Notes: generated by a model not told the origin, from the letters alone. Counted from the stretch's first letter, positions 1 through 11,250 are shown. The stretch is 30,795 nt of DNA from Diphasiastrum complanatum (GCA_029204225.1 MU836298.1:1-30795); one strand, 5' to 3'. Numbers and translations: made by a program.

Positions 1-3000
1 AAACTCAATAAGAACCTAATCAAACATCAAACATAAGATATGATGAAGTTGTTGTTTGTACAAAAACAGTGTCTCTTCCCATGAGTGTATAGTTATATAT
101 AGCAGATCCATGACTCATTAATGAGTTTGGTTTCCCTCCATAACAAAAACCCTAGCATTAATGTGGAGCTAAAAGCATGCTATTGTGGTACAACATGGAC
201 TGTCAAGGACACTACCTTTTTTGGATAGAAATACACTTTTGTATTACTATACACTATTTTCAACTAATACATTTGACTTGCAATAACTTTTTAACCATAC
301 CTTGAAAGTATGTCATGTAACATATCATTGGAAAGCGCTCGTTAGGCGCTTTTTAACGCACGAAACTCCTCTGAAATTGGGCTTACGACTAAAAAGTTAT
401 GTCATTTATCTGGACTCAAAAATTTATGATTAATAAAATCCCATACTTTAGACTTGCCATAACTTTTTAATTGTAGCTCGGAAATATGTCATCTAAATAT
501 CATGAAAAGCGCTCGTCAAGCACTTTCCAACGCACCAAACTCCACTAAAATTGGACTTACCACTAAAAAGTTATGTCATTTTTTATGTGGACTTAAAACA
601 GTTGTGAGTAATAAAATCTCCAAAAAGTGAAATGTACTACTAAAAGGTACAATGAAAAATGGGCTCTTTTTTTGTACCACCAAAACACGCTTTTAGTTGT
701 GGACTAGATTCAAATGTATCTACATTCAAATTGAATCTTCTAAAACTCATGTACTACACTTTCCCACACTTTCAAAAAGTGTTTATTCAAATGCTTTTAG
801 ACTAATATAACTTTGAAAATTCAAACTCTAAGTCTAATATGAAAATTGCCCTCAATTGCCAAATATACAAATATGACTAAAATAGCAAAACTAGTTAAAA
901 TTTCTCACATGAGTGTACGACCTCCCACAGTCTGAGCACAGTACACCATATCCACATTCAATCCAATAGTGATTAGAAATCACAATTACTCAAAAAATTA
1001 CAAACATAGAGAGTAACTGCACAAATATGAGAGAAAAATCACATAATTGCTTTATTGATTTGAGTGATAGATCATCACATATATATACATGATCCATCTT
1101 GTGTCTGAACTGGTATGAGAAGCCCTAACCATATCCCTAATGCTATTTTCAGTGGATCTTACATCCCTACCAAGTTAGGGTTGGAATCATGGAGATTTCT
1201 CAACAATATAAAAATTACCAAAAATAGCTCCTAGTTTCTCTCTCTTGGACTCATTCCAAGGTGCTATCACTTGGATGAACTTGAATATATTATTATGAAA
1301 GAGATCCTAGGCTAACTGGCATGCCACATCGATATACAAGTTATATTAGATGGAAATAACAGAAAATCCCTCTATCACATAGGCACAATACAAAAATATG
1401 TGAGGATCTAGCCATAACTCAACTTTGATCTTACTAGCTTGAAGAATGATCTTGTTTGGATTATCTAAGAATGAAAAAATTCCCACGTATAGGCTTTAGA
1501 CTCAAATTAGATTGCCTTATTTGAGCCCCCACCTTCCACACTAATCATAAGGTTTGACAAAGATTGATGATGTGGACTACATCTAGTAGAAGGTTGAGTT
1601 TGGCCACTTGTAACTCTTTTCAAAAGAAATTTCAAATGTATATGTTTGGCTAAGCGATATAATGTGCCAAATTTTGGGTTTACACCTAATTGGCTATTGT
1701 ACCAAAATTTGGCTGTAGCAATTTTGGACTCAAAGATGAAGTTGGTATTAATTACTTATTTTTTCACATTGAAGAATTACGTTTTTTATTTACATATAGC
1801 ACTATACTATAACCACACCTAGCACTTGTTGCAAATACTCCATCTTACTGAGTATTATGATGTGCTAGTAATTAATCACATAAAAATATAAAAGAATTAG
1901 TGGTTACCACCTACCATTACAGAAACATGATAGTTACTAAAATTATTATAGTACCAAGTTTTGATCAATGTTTTCAAATGTGATCAAGCTTAGTTAAAAA
2001 GTAGATGTTGTAAAGTGCATGAATGTAATCCAATAGGAGATACAAAATTTTCCATAAGCTAGTACACAATGGTAACGTAAGATAATTCCAATGATATGTG
2101 AACATTTCCAAGTCCATAAAAAAATTTGTATCAACTTGAATCTAGAGAAATTTGTGGTTGTTTGCAATTGTGCTTAGAAACATATCTTTCAATTATTAAT
2201 ACTGCTTTCACTTATGTCCACTTATCTCAACATGGATTAGTGCTTGCTTTATATTATGCACTTTATCATAAAATATTGAAGCATTCTTGGTAATTCATTG
2301 TGGAGTTTCTTATCGAACTCTAGTTTTAAGTTGTTTTAAATCTTTTCCAAAATTTTGCGTACTATATTTTCATGATTCTTGTTTATAAGTATGTTTTTTT
2401 TTTCTTAAAAGTATTATTGTATCATACTTTTTATGACGTAGATTGATAAACATATCTTATTTATCTCAATTGTTTGTTTTACTGTAAAAAATGATGTCAT
2501 GATATTTATAAACAAGTGTATTTCTAGAATGAATATCATATCTAACATAGACTAAAAGTTAAGGTACTTTAAATAATGTTTCTTTTTCTTTTAAAAAATA
2601 GAAAAACAAAAAACAACACATTCTTAAATTGCATCACAATCCATGAAAATGTGATAACATAAGTTCAAATACTAGACCAATCTCACGAATGATATGTCAA
2701 CTTCATTAAGTGTATATGAAAAGTCCTTCCATGGTAATTGTCTAATATAATTAATCGCATTGATGACTTTATATTAATGAGTTCTTAAGCGATTTGAATG
2801 GCTAGTTGATGAGTAATCTTAATATAATTATTATTTTTCATTCTTGTGAAATATACAATATATCTACAAGTGATACAAAAATACATTAATTCAATCTTAA
2901 TATTAATATGAAATTAAATTTCATGTATAAATTCTAAAGACATTTTAGCAACTTCTTACACACATCAGTAAATGTCATTATTATTTTTTCCTCAACTTCT

Positions 3001-3037
3001 TCATACAAGAATGTACACACACACACACACACACACA
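1..3037. other. AT-rich gene-free stretch
   Basis: No open frame of useful length, RNA gene or recognisable transposon domain is visible here. The sequence is very AT-rich with many homopolymer runs. The only structure I can support is the tandem repeat at 273-624 and the AC microsatellite at the right end, both listed separately. It is probably decayed repeat DNA, but I cannot assign a family. Confidence 0.6.
273..624. repeat. Two tandem copies of a ~176-bp unit
   Basis: Two diverged copies lie head to tail, starting near 273 and 449. Shared landmarks come in the same order: GACTTGC.ATAACTTTTTAA, TATGTCAT, AAAGCGCTCGT, AACGCAC.AAACTCC, ACTAAAAAGTTATGTCATT and AATAAAATC. Similarity is roughly 70% by eye. 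No third copy is obvious on either side. It could be a short satellite-like array or an internal repeat of an unrecognised element. Confidence 0.7.
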
Positions 3038-3040
3038 CAC
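3015..3040. repeat. (AC)13 microsatellite
   Basis: A perfect dinucleotide run of alternating A and C. It runs directly into a CACTACAAG sequence. Confidence 0.95.
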
Positions 3041-3302
3041 TACAAGACTAAGATGATAGTTGAGGTGAGATTAGACATAAATTTTCTCCCACGTGAATGA
3101 CGTTAAAAAATTATTTTCTCATGCATATGAAAGATTTGCCTTTTATATAGTAATAAATGAGTAATTTCATATTGAATTTTTTTATTTGTTTTTTTATTAT
3201 TTTGATGTCATGTGGTGATTATCTCAAATTGGTCACCTTATTGAAAATCAATAATGTTCAATTCCAAAGTAATAATTCTATTACGTCCTATTTGTTGTAG
3301 TG
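3038..3302. mobile_element. Possible small CACTA-type non-autonomous element
   Basis: The left end reads CACTACAAGACTAAG. The right end, on the complementary strand, reads CACTACAACAAATAGG. The outer 8 bases CACTACAA are therefore inverted, as in CACTA termini, about 265 bp apart. The adjoining 3-bp flanks (ACA and AAT) do not match, so the expected target duplication is missing, and the inverted match is short. Weak call; it may be chance. Confidence 0.22.
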
Positions 3303-3790
<488 letters not shown>

Positions 3791-4096
3791 ACAAGTCATA
3801 ATCACACATAGTCCCTTTTGTAAAAACAAGGCCAAACTTTTTACCTCCTATCATAGTTAACCATAAATTTTTTTAACAAACCAAGAAATGTTAGAATCCA
3901 TGGAAAAGTTGCGATCCGAGAGTTTAAAATCTGCTGTTGATATAAAAGTTATCAATAAGGCAATGATGAAGGAAAAGAAAGATGTCTGATGACCTTCCAT
4001 AAGCCTATGAAGGCTCTTGAACTCCTCTAGGCCTCTCTCTTTCTCATTAGATGTGCATGGAACTCCATAGTGTATTGGAGAGAACTAAATGCCATC

Positions 4097-4104
4097 TATA
4101 TAAG
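4097..4104 (+). promoter_or_regulatory. TATA box of gypsy D LTR
   Basis: TATATAAG lies in the LTR, 10 bp upstream of the B insertion point. It is a plausible core promoter of element D. The B insertion separates it from its expected transcription start. Confidence 0.55.
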
Positions 4105-4109
4105 AGGAG

Positions 4110-4114
4110 TAGGG
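4110..4114. repeat. Target-site duplication TAGGG of element B (left)
   Basis: TAGGG directly precedes the element B terminus at 4115 and is repeated at 9212-9216 directly after the other terminus. Five bp is the normal copia duplication length. Confidence 0.9.
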
Positions 4115-4934
4115 TGTTGAATTTCACACGTGTGGATTGTCCACTACATGTACTTGTGATCTCCTAAGGTGTGTAGATGCACCAAGATCAAGACTAGATT
4201 GAGATTCAAGATCTATCTTTGATTCTATGGCAAAAACACACTACTACATGCATTCAATCACTTCCAACTCTCACTCACACGTGTGGGAAGTGTTCCAAAA
4301 GTATTCTAAGTAAAAACAAGCTGCTCTCCTTGGGTAGAGAGAGAAAAACCATCATGAGCTCTCGGGTAGAAAGAGAAAGCTAGAAATTCAATAACTCACA
4401 AAATCCATGAAATCACCAAATCAATTAGATCCAAAAGGAGGAGTACAATGATACTAATAGATTCATGAGATACCACTATGCTTAACTATGATTGGATCAC
4501 ACTTTGCCACCTCTTAATCCTATTGGACCATTGATCCATGCACCTCTAAATTCTATTGGACTATATTCAAGCACACCTCAATTTTCTATTGGACCTCACA
4601 AGGTTCCACCTCTAAATCCTATTGGACCTCTTAAGCTTCATCAAACAAAAGCATGACACTTGTCTACACTCTAATTGGCACAAGTTTGGCTCTATTTTGG
4701 CTCAATATTGGCATTACAAGTGGAAATGGATAATCTGCCATCTATGCCAAATTTGACCCTATCAACATCCTACACCTAAATGCTTGACTATGAAATTCTA
4801 TGAGATCCCTATATCAAACATTTTGATTCACTTTACAATTCTCCACACGTGAGAACATCCTCCACACATGTGAGATTCACTTACAAACTTCTATCATAAA
4901 AAATACCAAGCTAGATTTTTGCCAATTTCTCACA
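4115..4934 (-). repeat. 3' LTR of copia B
   Basis: 820 bp, beginning TGTTGAATTTCACACG and ending TTTCTCACA on the plus strand. It matches 8392-9211 end to end with no length difference. ATTGG (reverse CCAAT) boxes start at 4491, 4522, 4555, 4588 and 4621, giving a regular 31/33/33/33-bp spacing. Confidence 0.95.
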
Positions 4935-4946
4935 GTCCTCCTCAAA
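4935..4946 (-). promoter_or_regulatory. Polypurine tract of copia B
   Basis: On the minus strand the sequence just before the 3' LTR reads TTTTGAGGAGGAC, the expected purine-rich primer for plus-strand DNA synthesis. Confidence 0.6.
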
Positions 4947-5060
4947 AAATAGCTTGGAAAGGTACTAGATCACTTGAGAAGTTTGTAAATCTTTTTGAGT
5001 GGATCCTTTGGTATGCATAAGAAGTGAAGATCAGCCAAGGGATCCATCATAGCAGCACCC

Positions 5061-7634
5061 TCACCATATCCATGATAAGATCTCTTTGGTAGAGATCTCT
5101 TGCCAATGCCTTTGAAGAGTGCTCCACCAATATGCCACTATTATCATGGGCTTCCTCCATGCTTGATGATGATCTTTGCCTTGAAAGTTCCACTTGCATG
5201 ATGGATGCACCATAAATAGAGAAATCTGAGGCTTCCAAGCCTCATAAGGATCATGGAGATCAAGATCATAAGATGTGAAACAATGATGATTATCAAGATT
5301 ATGCTTTCTAGCTTGACTAGTCCACATACAATGAACTATATCCATGATGGATCTAACCTTGATATCAAAGACTATCTTGATCTTTTTTAGGCTAGTTACT
5401 CTCTCAAGGATGTAAGTGTCCACTTTGGATGCTTCACTTAATCTCAAGAGGAGTTTACAATTTGCCTCAAAACATGTGAAAACATGATTTTCAAAAAAGT
5501 GAGTACCAAGCTCAATCTTGTTCTTACTAGAACCAAGAGCATACTTTTGACAATACAATATCTTGCTTTCAAAAAGTATTGGAAACACATCTAAGTCAAT
5601 AATGACAAGAAACATGTCCATACCATAAGCATCATACAAAACTAGTATAGCTTTTCTTGAACTTTGAAATCCAAAAAATTCAATGAAGCAAGATAGCATT
5701 TCAAGCAAAGGAAGAGAAGCATATATGAATGTGTTGTAGTAGATACAACATGAAAGATGCCCCTCTTTTCCATGTAAGGTGAGCCATAAAGACTCGGCCA
5801 TGCATCTTGAAGATCTTCTTGAAATCATATGAAGAAGAAACTCCTCCTCACACATTGGCCCCATCATAACTTGAATACCTTCAAAAAGGATAACTTGTGA
5901 TGCTTCTTGAGAAGCCTTGATCTCGGCCACTTTCAAGATTGAATCTTCATGCAATATGACATCTCTATTCACGATCACATTTGAAATAGAGAGTGTAAAG
6001 ACACTAAAGGCCTCCTTGATGGATGAGTATCCAATCATGATCCATGAGCTTGGATCATCCTTCCTTCTTGTTTCCAAGGGAATATGTGCAAAGCAAGCAC
6101 TACCAAGTTCACTAAGGTGATCAACCTTAGGCTTCATCTTGAATAAAACTTCATATGGTGCTATTCCTTCAAGAGCTCCAATACTCCTCAAAGCTTTGAT
6201 CTTCAATGAGAATTTCTTCTCAACATATGCTTTGAATAATAAGGAATAATCATACACCATAATACTTGAAGAGAGAAGATATGTGCATCTTGTGTAATCC
6301 TCCTCCTTTGAGATATTGGAAATATAAGAAACATCAAGAGAGTTTGCACTCTCACTTGGATCCAATTTGTAGATGCCTTCAAATCTTGATCCATATGCAA
6401 GGATCTCACCATCCTTCTTAATCACACAATTGCCAATATTGAAATTGACATCAAAGCCACTATCAAGAAGTGGGCCAACACTTAAGATGTTCTTTGTAAG
6501 CTTTGGGACAAAAAGAACATTGTTGAGAAAGAGATATTTAGAAGATGCAAGCTTCAAGGGAATAATCCCTACTCCTTCAATATTGCACTCATGCTTACTT
6601 GCAAAGTATATGGTCTTCTTGACTCCATCATAAGGCATAATAGATGAAAAAAAGTGCTTGGAGCCACACATATGTGAAGATGCTCCACTATCAATATACC
6701 ATGAGTCATCCTTGTTGAAGGTGGAAGAGGAGAAGCTTGATGCCATAAGAGAGCCTTCTCCATCACTTGCAATATAGTCTTCTTTCTCATTGGTGATGTT
6801 GGCTTGATTGAGTTGATTCTTCTTCTTGAAGCAATTGGTGGCATAATGGCCTTTCTTGCCACAATAAAAGCATTTGATCATCTTCTTCTTGAGATTTGAA
6901 TTAGAAGCATGAGAGGTATCCTCCTCCTCTCCATCTTGGTCTTTAGCTTTGTCATTAGAGAAGTGATGGTGTTGCTTCTTACTCCTCTCTTTGTGCTTGG
7001 CAAATAGAACTTTGCCATCATCATGATTGAGTGATAGCTTGTCCATCCTCAAGAGTTTGTACTCTTGTCTTGATTCTTCAGAAATAAGCACACTTTGAAG
7101 GGCCTCCAAACTTGGTAGCTCCTGCTTAATAGCATAGGATTGGACAAGGTTGTCATATTCATCTCTCAAGCCATTGAGAATGACTTGGACTAGCTCACTT
7201 TGATTGATTGAGTCACCAATACATGCAAGCTCCCTATGAATATCCTTGACTCTCAAAACATAATTAGATGCACTCTCATCACTCTTTTGACTACTTTGGA
7301 ATATTTGATTTCTAAGAGTGAGGAGCCTAGAGGTGTTCTTAGCCTCATAGATGGACTTGAGACAATCCCAAGCTTCCTTGGATGTAGAATAATCACCAAT
7401 CTCCCTCAATATCTCATTAGAGACATTCATCTTAATGTAGTGGAGAGCCATCCTAGCTCTCTTCTTGTATTTTTGTACTTCTTGAAGGACTTGAGGCTCC
7501 TCCTCAATCCCAAGTACAATGTCCATCACATCTTGGAGTATCAAGATGGACTCCATCCTTAACTTCCATATTGAATAATTGGAAGTAGACAATCTCTCAC
7601 TTGGTTGCAACAAGTATGAACTCATCGAAGTCAT
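5061..7634 (-). CDS. Copia B polyprotein: gag and protease, with integrase and RT largely deleted
   Basis: 857 codons, open from the ATG 757 bp after the 5' LTR. In order it shows: a UBN2/Retrotran_gag_2-type gag (residues about 15-200), a Lys-rich linker, a CCHC zinc knuckle CFYCGKKGHYATNC (about 255-268), and an aspartic protease motif WYIDSGASSHMC (about 311-322). After this it departs from the related polyprotein of element A. One in-frame deletion removes the integrase zinc-binding region and the first catalytic Asp. A second removes the other two catalytic acids, joining KALRS directly to a PYEVL segment. Downstream only scattered matches to the RT/RNase H part of A remain (for example ENHVF), with no YVDD box. 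The frame stays open throughout. It can probably make gag and protease but no working integrase or RT. Confidence 0.85.
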   Translation of the reverse strand: MTSMSSYLLQPSERLSTSNYSIWKLRMESILILQDVMDIVLGIEEEPQVLQEVQKYKKRARMALHYIKMNVSNEILREIGDYSTSKEAWDCLKSIYEAKNTSRLLTLRNQIFQSSQKSDESASNYVLRVKDIHRELACIGDSINQSELVQVILNGLRDEYDNLVQSYAIKQELPSLEALQSVLISEESRQEYKLLRMDKLSLNHDDGKVLFAKHKERSKKQHHHFSNDKAKDQDGEEEDTSHASNSNLKKKMIKCFYCGKKGHYATNCFKKKNQLNQANITNEKEDYIASDGEGSLMASSFSSSTFNKDDSWYIDSGASSHMCGSKHFFSSIMPYDGVKKTIYFASKHECNIEGVGIIPLKLASSKYLFLNNVLFVPKLTKNILSVGPLLDSGFDVNFNIGNCVIKKDGEILAYGSRFEGIYKLDPSESANSLDVSYISNISKEEDYTRCTYLLSSSIMVYDYSLLFKAYVEKKFSLKIKALRSIGALEGIAPYEVLFKMKPKVDHLSELGSACFAHIPLETRRKDDPSSWIMIGYSSIKEAFSVFTLSISNVIVNRDVILHEDSILKVAEIKASQEASQVILFEGIQVMMGPMCEEEFLLHMISRRSSRCMAESLWLTLHGKEGHLSCCIYYNTFIYASLPLLEMLSCFIEFFGFQSSRKAILVLYDAYGMDMFLVIIDLDVFPILFESKILYCQKYALGSSKNKIELGTHFFENHVFTCFEANCKLLLRLSEASKVDTYILERVTSLKKIKIVFDIKVRSIMDIVHCMWTSQARKHNLDNHHCFTSYDLDLHDPYEAWKPQISLFMVHPSCKWNFQGKDHHQAWRKPMIIVAYWWSTLQRHWQEISTKEILSWIW

Positions 7635-8379
7635 GTAAAGTGGAGATAAATAAAAGTGATGAACAAAAAATGTTGTATCTCTCTCACTATAGGATCCAAT
7701 AATGGTGTGCTACCATCTCCTATGCAAGATCTTGCAACAAACTGTGAGATGATTCTCACTAGCTATCTCAATCTCTCCAAAACTAGATCTACTTCACATC
7801 AAATGATGGAGTATGGGCAAATTTAGGATCAAACACTCTTAGCACGTGTGAAATACACTAAGAAACCAAATTTGACTCAAATACAATGATATTGCATGAA
7901 ACAAAATGACTAAGATCTCAAAACAGTGCCTAGATCACATATAGATGAGATTGGTAAGCATTCAACTGTGATTTTGGATCAAACAAGCAATCTTTTTACC
8001 AAACCAAATGTGTCTACCCAGGTGTAGGTGCCCTACCTAACCCTCTTCAAAAGCTTATAACTTTTGATTGGCTCAACCAAATGGAATGAAACTGATTGCA
8101 TAAAAAACTAGACAAAAATAGCTTTAAAAGAAGCTATCTAGCAAGATTTTTGGATCAAACATGAAAGAGAACTTCCAAACTGAAATTGGATGTTCCTCAC
8201 ACGTGTCTGAGCACCTGATTCCATACAGTACTAGGTCAGACCCAATCAATGTCCTTTTGATCTCTTTTGATCCAAAATTGAACAAGATAGCTAGGAAAAT
8301 GGGCCTTGACAATTTCTAGCTCAAGATTGATGAATAGTTTTCACTCAAATGGATCAAAATGCATGGTAACCTTAGGTAG
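7635..8379 (-). other. Untranslated leader of copia B
   Basis: About 745 bp between PBS and gag start. It matches the leaders of A (21938-22681) and C (12669-13219) but has no ORF of its own. It probably carries packaging and dimerisation signals, which I cannot delimit. Confidence 0.7.
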
Positions 8380-8391
8380 GCTCTGATACCA
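8380..8391 (-). promoter_or_regulatory. Primer-binding site of copia B
   Basis: The minus strand reads TGGTATCAGAGC directly after the 5' LTR, complementary to the 3' end of plant initiator Met-tRNA. It sets the element's orientation. Confidence 0.93.
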
Positions 8392-9211
8392 TGTTGAATT
8401 TCACACGTGTGGATTGTCCACTACATGTACTTGTGATCTCCTAAGGTGTGTAGATGCACCAAGATCAAGACTAGATTGAGATTCAAGATCTATCTTTGAT
8501 TCTATGGCAAAAACACACTACTACATGCATTCAATCACTTCCAACTCTCACTCACATGTGTGGGAAGTGTTCCAAAAGTATTCTAAGTAAAAACAAGCTG
8601 CTCTCCTCTAGTAGAGAGAGAAAAACCATCATGAGCTCTCGGGTAGAGAGAGAAAGCTAGAAATTCAATAACTCACAAAATCCATGAAATCACCAAATCA
8701 ATTAGATCCAAAAGGAGGAGTACAATGATACTAATAGATTCATGAGCTACCACTATGCTTAACTATGATTGGATCACACTTTGCCACCTCTTAATCCTAT
8801 TGGACCATTGATCCATGCACCTCTAAATTCTATTGGACTATATTCAAGCACACCTCAATTTTCTATTGGACCTCACAAGGTTCCACCTCTAAATCCTATT
8901 GGACCTCTTAAGCTTCATCAAGAAAAAGCATGACACTTGTCTACACTCTAATTGGCACAAATTTGGCTCTATTTTGGCTCAATATTGGCATTACAAGTGG
9001 AAATGGATAATTTGCCATCCATGCCAAATTTGACCCTATCAACATCCTACACCCAAATGCTTGACTATGAAATTCTATGAGACCCCTATATCAAACATTT
9101 TGATTTACTTTACAATTCTCCACACGTGGGAACATCCTCCACACATGTGAGATTCACTTACAAACTTCTATCATAAAAAATACCAAGCTAGATTTTTGCC
9201 AATTTCTCACA
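8392..9211 (-). repeat. 5' LTR of copia B
   Basis: 820 bp, same length as the other LTR and about 98% identical by eye. It is followed by the TSD copy TAGGG at 9212-9216 and then by the resumed gypsy D LTR. Confidence 0.95.
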
Positions 9212-9216
9212 TAGGG
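9212..9216. repeat. Target-site duplication TAGGG of element B (right)
   Basis: It matches 4110-4114. Together they show that B inserted as an intact unit by integrase. Confidence 0.9.
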
Positions 9217-9678
9217 CACCCATTGGGAGGGAGAGAGATCTTTGCTTACCTTGCTTATGCTCTAGTGTGACTACTAGTGTGTAGAGTAATTCTTGTGTGT
9301 AGTATGCTAAAGGTTTAGATCTTGCTTATGGTATGGGACATAAGTAGGGTTTGAATCTTGAGTAAACTATGGTTTGTTGTGATATGTTTGTGATTTGTTT
9401 ATGGTTAGCAAGAGGGTGCTAGATAGGTCTTGCTTGGAGCTTGGATCTAGCTATGGTTGGGTGGTGAATACTTGAGGCCAGCTTGTTATCTTTCTTTGTG
9501 TTTAAGAGTAGGGACACAGGTGGAGGAGAGATCCTTGGAGGCTTGTAGATCCTTAATTGCAGGTGGAGGCATCTTAGCTTGGAGTTGGAGAAGCATCCTG
9601 GCGCTTGCAAGTTGCTTGAAGGACATTTGGAGGCTCTACCTTGGATTTGGAGGACTTTCTTTTTTTTACTTGTTAAAG
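9217..9678 (+). repeat. 3' portion of gypsy D 5' LTR
   Basis: Continuation of the D LTR after B. About 400 bp of it is repeated in reverse orientation at 14766-15170, which establishes it as a dispersed repeat. The homology between the two copies stops at ACTTGTTAAA, directly before the PBS here, so the LTR edge lies there. The usual terminal CA is not present, possibly through mutation. Confidence 0.75.
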
Positions 9679-9690
9679 TGGTATAAGAGC
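9679..9690 (+). promoter_or_regulatory. Primer-binding site of gypsy D (one mismatch)
   Basis: TGGTATAAGAGC differs at one base from the standard TGGTATCAGAGC. It sits at the LTR edge and upstream of a gag-like frame in the same orientation. Confidence 0.75.
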
Positions 9691-10730
9691 TAGACAAATG
9701 ATGGTAACCTTTCTAAACTTTTTCAAGTTCTATTAAGATCACTAATTAAATTTTTTTTGGGGATGATTATTGGCTTTCCTAGTGGTAGGAAGCTTGTAGT
9801 TGGAGTACCCAATGAATCTATCTTCTTAAGAAAAGAGTAGTGATATTTATAGAATTGTTTAGGAGCTGATTTTTTATTATGTTAGAGAAGTTTTAAAGTG
9901 GGCTTTGGGTTTTTGAAAATTCTGAAAAAAGATTTGTGGGATGGTTAGAGGAAGTCTTCCTCTACATACACAAATTCTTTTTTGCACTGGCAAAAAGATT
10001 GATTCTAGCTATGTGTTTTGATCAAAACTAGTGTTTTTTATGCATAAATGAAATGTTTGAAGTTATGATTTTCATTTTGAAGTTTTGCTTTTCAGACTGT
10101 GAATCTAAAAATCAGATCTGAAAAGTGAAGTTTTTATCGAAACTTCATTAGTTACACCTTTCTATCTCCTAGTTTCATGAAGATGGCAATGTAGGAAAGG
10201 AATGGTAGTGTAACTTTGTGTATACAACAAGTTTTGAAGTTTTGTTTTTTGTCATCATGAAGTTATGATTTTCAGACCTATAAATCTGAAAATCAGATCT
10301 GATACTTGAAGTTTTTATTAAACTTCATTAATTTTCTTTTTCTAGACACTAGTTTCATTGGATTTGGAGATCTAGAATAGTGAAAAATGTGAAAATTTTG
10401 AGTTCTTTTGTAATGACAAATAGAAATGGAATGGGATTGGGATCTTTATGTAAACCTTAGCTTGAATTTAGTTAAATGAAGTATACATAAAGATTTGGTT
10501 TTCATTTGTGCTTTGGATTAAGGCAAAGGTAGCTTGTTATTGTTGTTCTCTTAAGCTTGGATTGAGCTTGCAAATAGTAGGCTTGGATTGAGCTTACAAA
10601 TCATAAGATTGAATGAGTAGAAATTAAGTGCTTTTATTTTGCATTGGATGTAAAAATTAAAGCATTTCTATCATTCTAATTTGAACCCTTGCTGTTATAT
10701 TTGCATAATAGGAAAACACACAAGCAACAC
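9691..10730 (+). other. Leader of gypsy D with internal repeats
   Basis: Non-coding leader of about 1 kb. Two diverged direct copies of a ~130-bp segment lie at about 10055-10185 and 10230-10360. They share TGAAGTTATGATTTTCA, AAAATCAGATCTGA, TGAAGTTTTTAT and AAACTTCATTA. A 25-bp unit, GCTTGGATTGAGCTTRCAAA plus tail, is tandemly repeated at 10554-10578 and 10579-10604. Confidence 0.65.
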
Positions 10731-10775
10731 CAATGGATCAAACCATTGATAACTCAACTTTTGATTTATCAAACC

Positions 10776-11250
10776 CATCCAATGTCACAAGCTCTTGAAC
10801 ATTTATATCAACAAATTCAAGCCACTAATAAACAACTTCTTGAAACTAAACAAAATAACCAAGACTTGGAGTCCAGGTAAGCCAACCAGAAGAAGCATGT
10901 AGTTCCACCTCCCGTAAAATTGTTTAAGGGAGAGAAGAAAGATAGGAACTTGCAAGTGGTAAGTTCATGGCTTAATGTTTGGAACAAATACTTTGGCATA
11001 AACCAATTCCCAGAATGTAGTTATCCACTATTACTATGTTCCTCGAGGGAAGAGCTTTAGTATGGTGGGATGACCTAGTTGCAAAAGGCAATCAACCTTG
11101 TACATGGGAAGATTTTTGCATAGTATTTAGGGAATACTTTCTACCAATGTTAGATAACTGTGAACACTTTCAAAAGTTGAGTCATATAACAATGAATAAA
11201 GGTTTGGAACAGTTTATTCAGGATTTTCATGAGTACTTGAATCCACTCTA
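10776..11250 (+). pseudogene. Ty3/gypsy gag fragment (Retrotrans_gag type)
   Basis: The frame from a Met near 10782 gives a Gln-rich, coiled-coil-like start (SQALEHLYQQIQATNKQ). After an in-frame TAA at about 10878 it continues into PPPVKLFKGEKKDRNLQ and WLNVWNKYFG. A shift of frame near 11035 leads to FLEGRALVWWDDL, TWEDFCIVFREYFLP and LEQFIQDFHEYLNPL. This is the characteristic order of the Ty3-type capsid domain (WW pair, then W..F...F...F.P). The frame is cut at 11250 by copia fragment C before any zinc knuckle or protease. With a stop and a frameshift it cannot make capsid. Confidence 0.8.

Larger units (their letters stand above)
3983..4114 (+). repeat. 5' portion of gypsy D LTR (U3 with TATA box)
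   Basis: This is the first part of the D LTR, cut off by element B. Joining across the TAGGG target duplication gives a continuous LTR ending near 9678 and about 590 bp long. The inverted copy E does not reach this part, so its start at 3983 is a best guess. Confidence 0.55.
4115..9211 (-). mobile_element. Complete Ty1/copia retrotransposon B (non-autonomous derivative)
   Basis: A full element on the minus strand, 5097 bp, with two 820-bp LTRs (8392-9211 is the 5' LTR, 4115-4934 the 3' LTR). It has TG...CA termini, TSD TAGGG, a PBS at 8380-8391 and a polypurine tract next to 4935. The LTRs are equal in length and differ at about 15 positions by eye (about 1.8%), so the insertion is fairly recent. 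It lies inside the LTR of gypsy D and is therefore younger than D. The coding region keeps gag and protease but lacks a usable integrase and reverse transcriptase, so movement would have needed proteins supplied in trans. Same family as A and C, different subfamily. Confidence 0.93.
3983..11250 (+). mobile_element. Ty3/gypsy LTR retrotransposon D, split by element B and truncated
   Basis: A plus-strand element, read in order. An LTR starts near 3983 (TGTCTGATGACC) and is interrupted at 4114 by copia element B. It resumes at 9217 and runs to about 9678. A primer-binding site, a leader of about 1 kb and a Ty3-type gag follow. The gag is cut at 11250, where copia fragment C begins, and no pol or 3' LTR is seen in this orientation. 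The LTR identity is supported by a second, inverted copy of its downstream part at 14766-15170. The exact LTR start is inferred from a TG dinucleotide and a TATA box, and the usual CA end is not visible, so the outer boundaries are approximate. Confidence 0.7.

Noticed and set aside
1111-1124. TGGTATGAGAAGCC as a primer-binding site
   Set aside because: Two or more mismatches to the standard site, no LTR edge upstream and no gag or pol downstream.
5047-5238. Separate short minus-strand ORF next to the end of the B polyprotein
   Set aside because: It overlaps the B polyprotein in another frame. No domain; probably a shadow or a frameshifted remnant of the element's 3' region.
9419-9697. Short ORFs on both strands in the D and E LTRs
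   Set aside because: They lie wholly inside LTR sequence, recur with it at 14647-15027, and have no domain. They are chance frames in a repeat.
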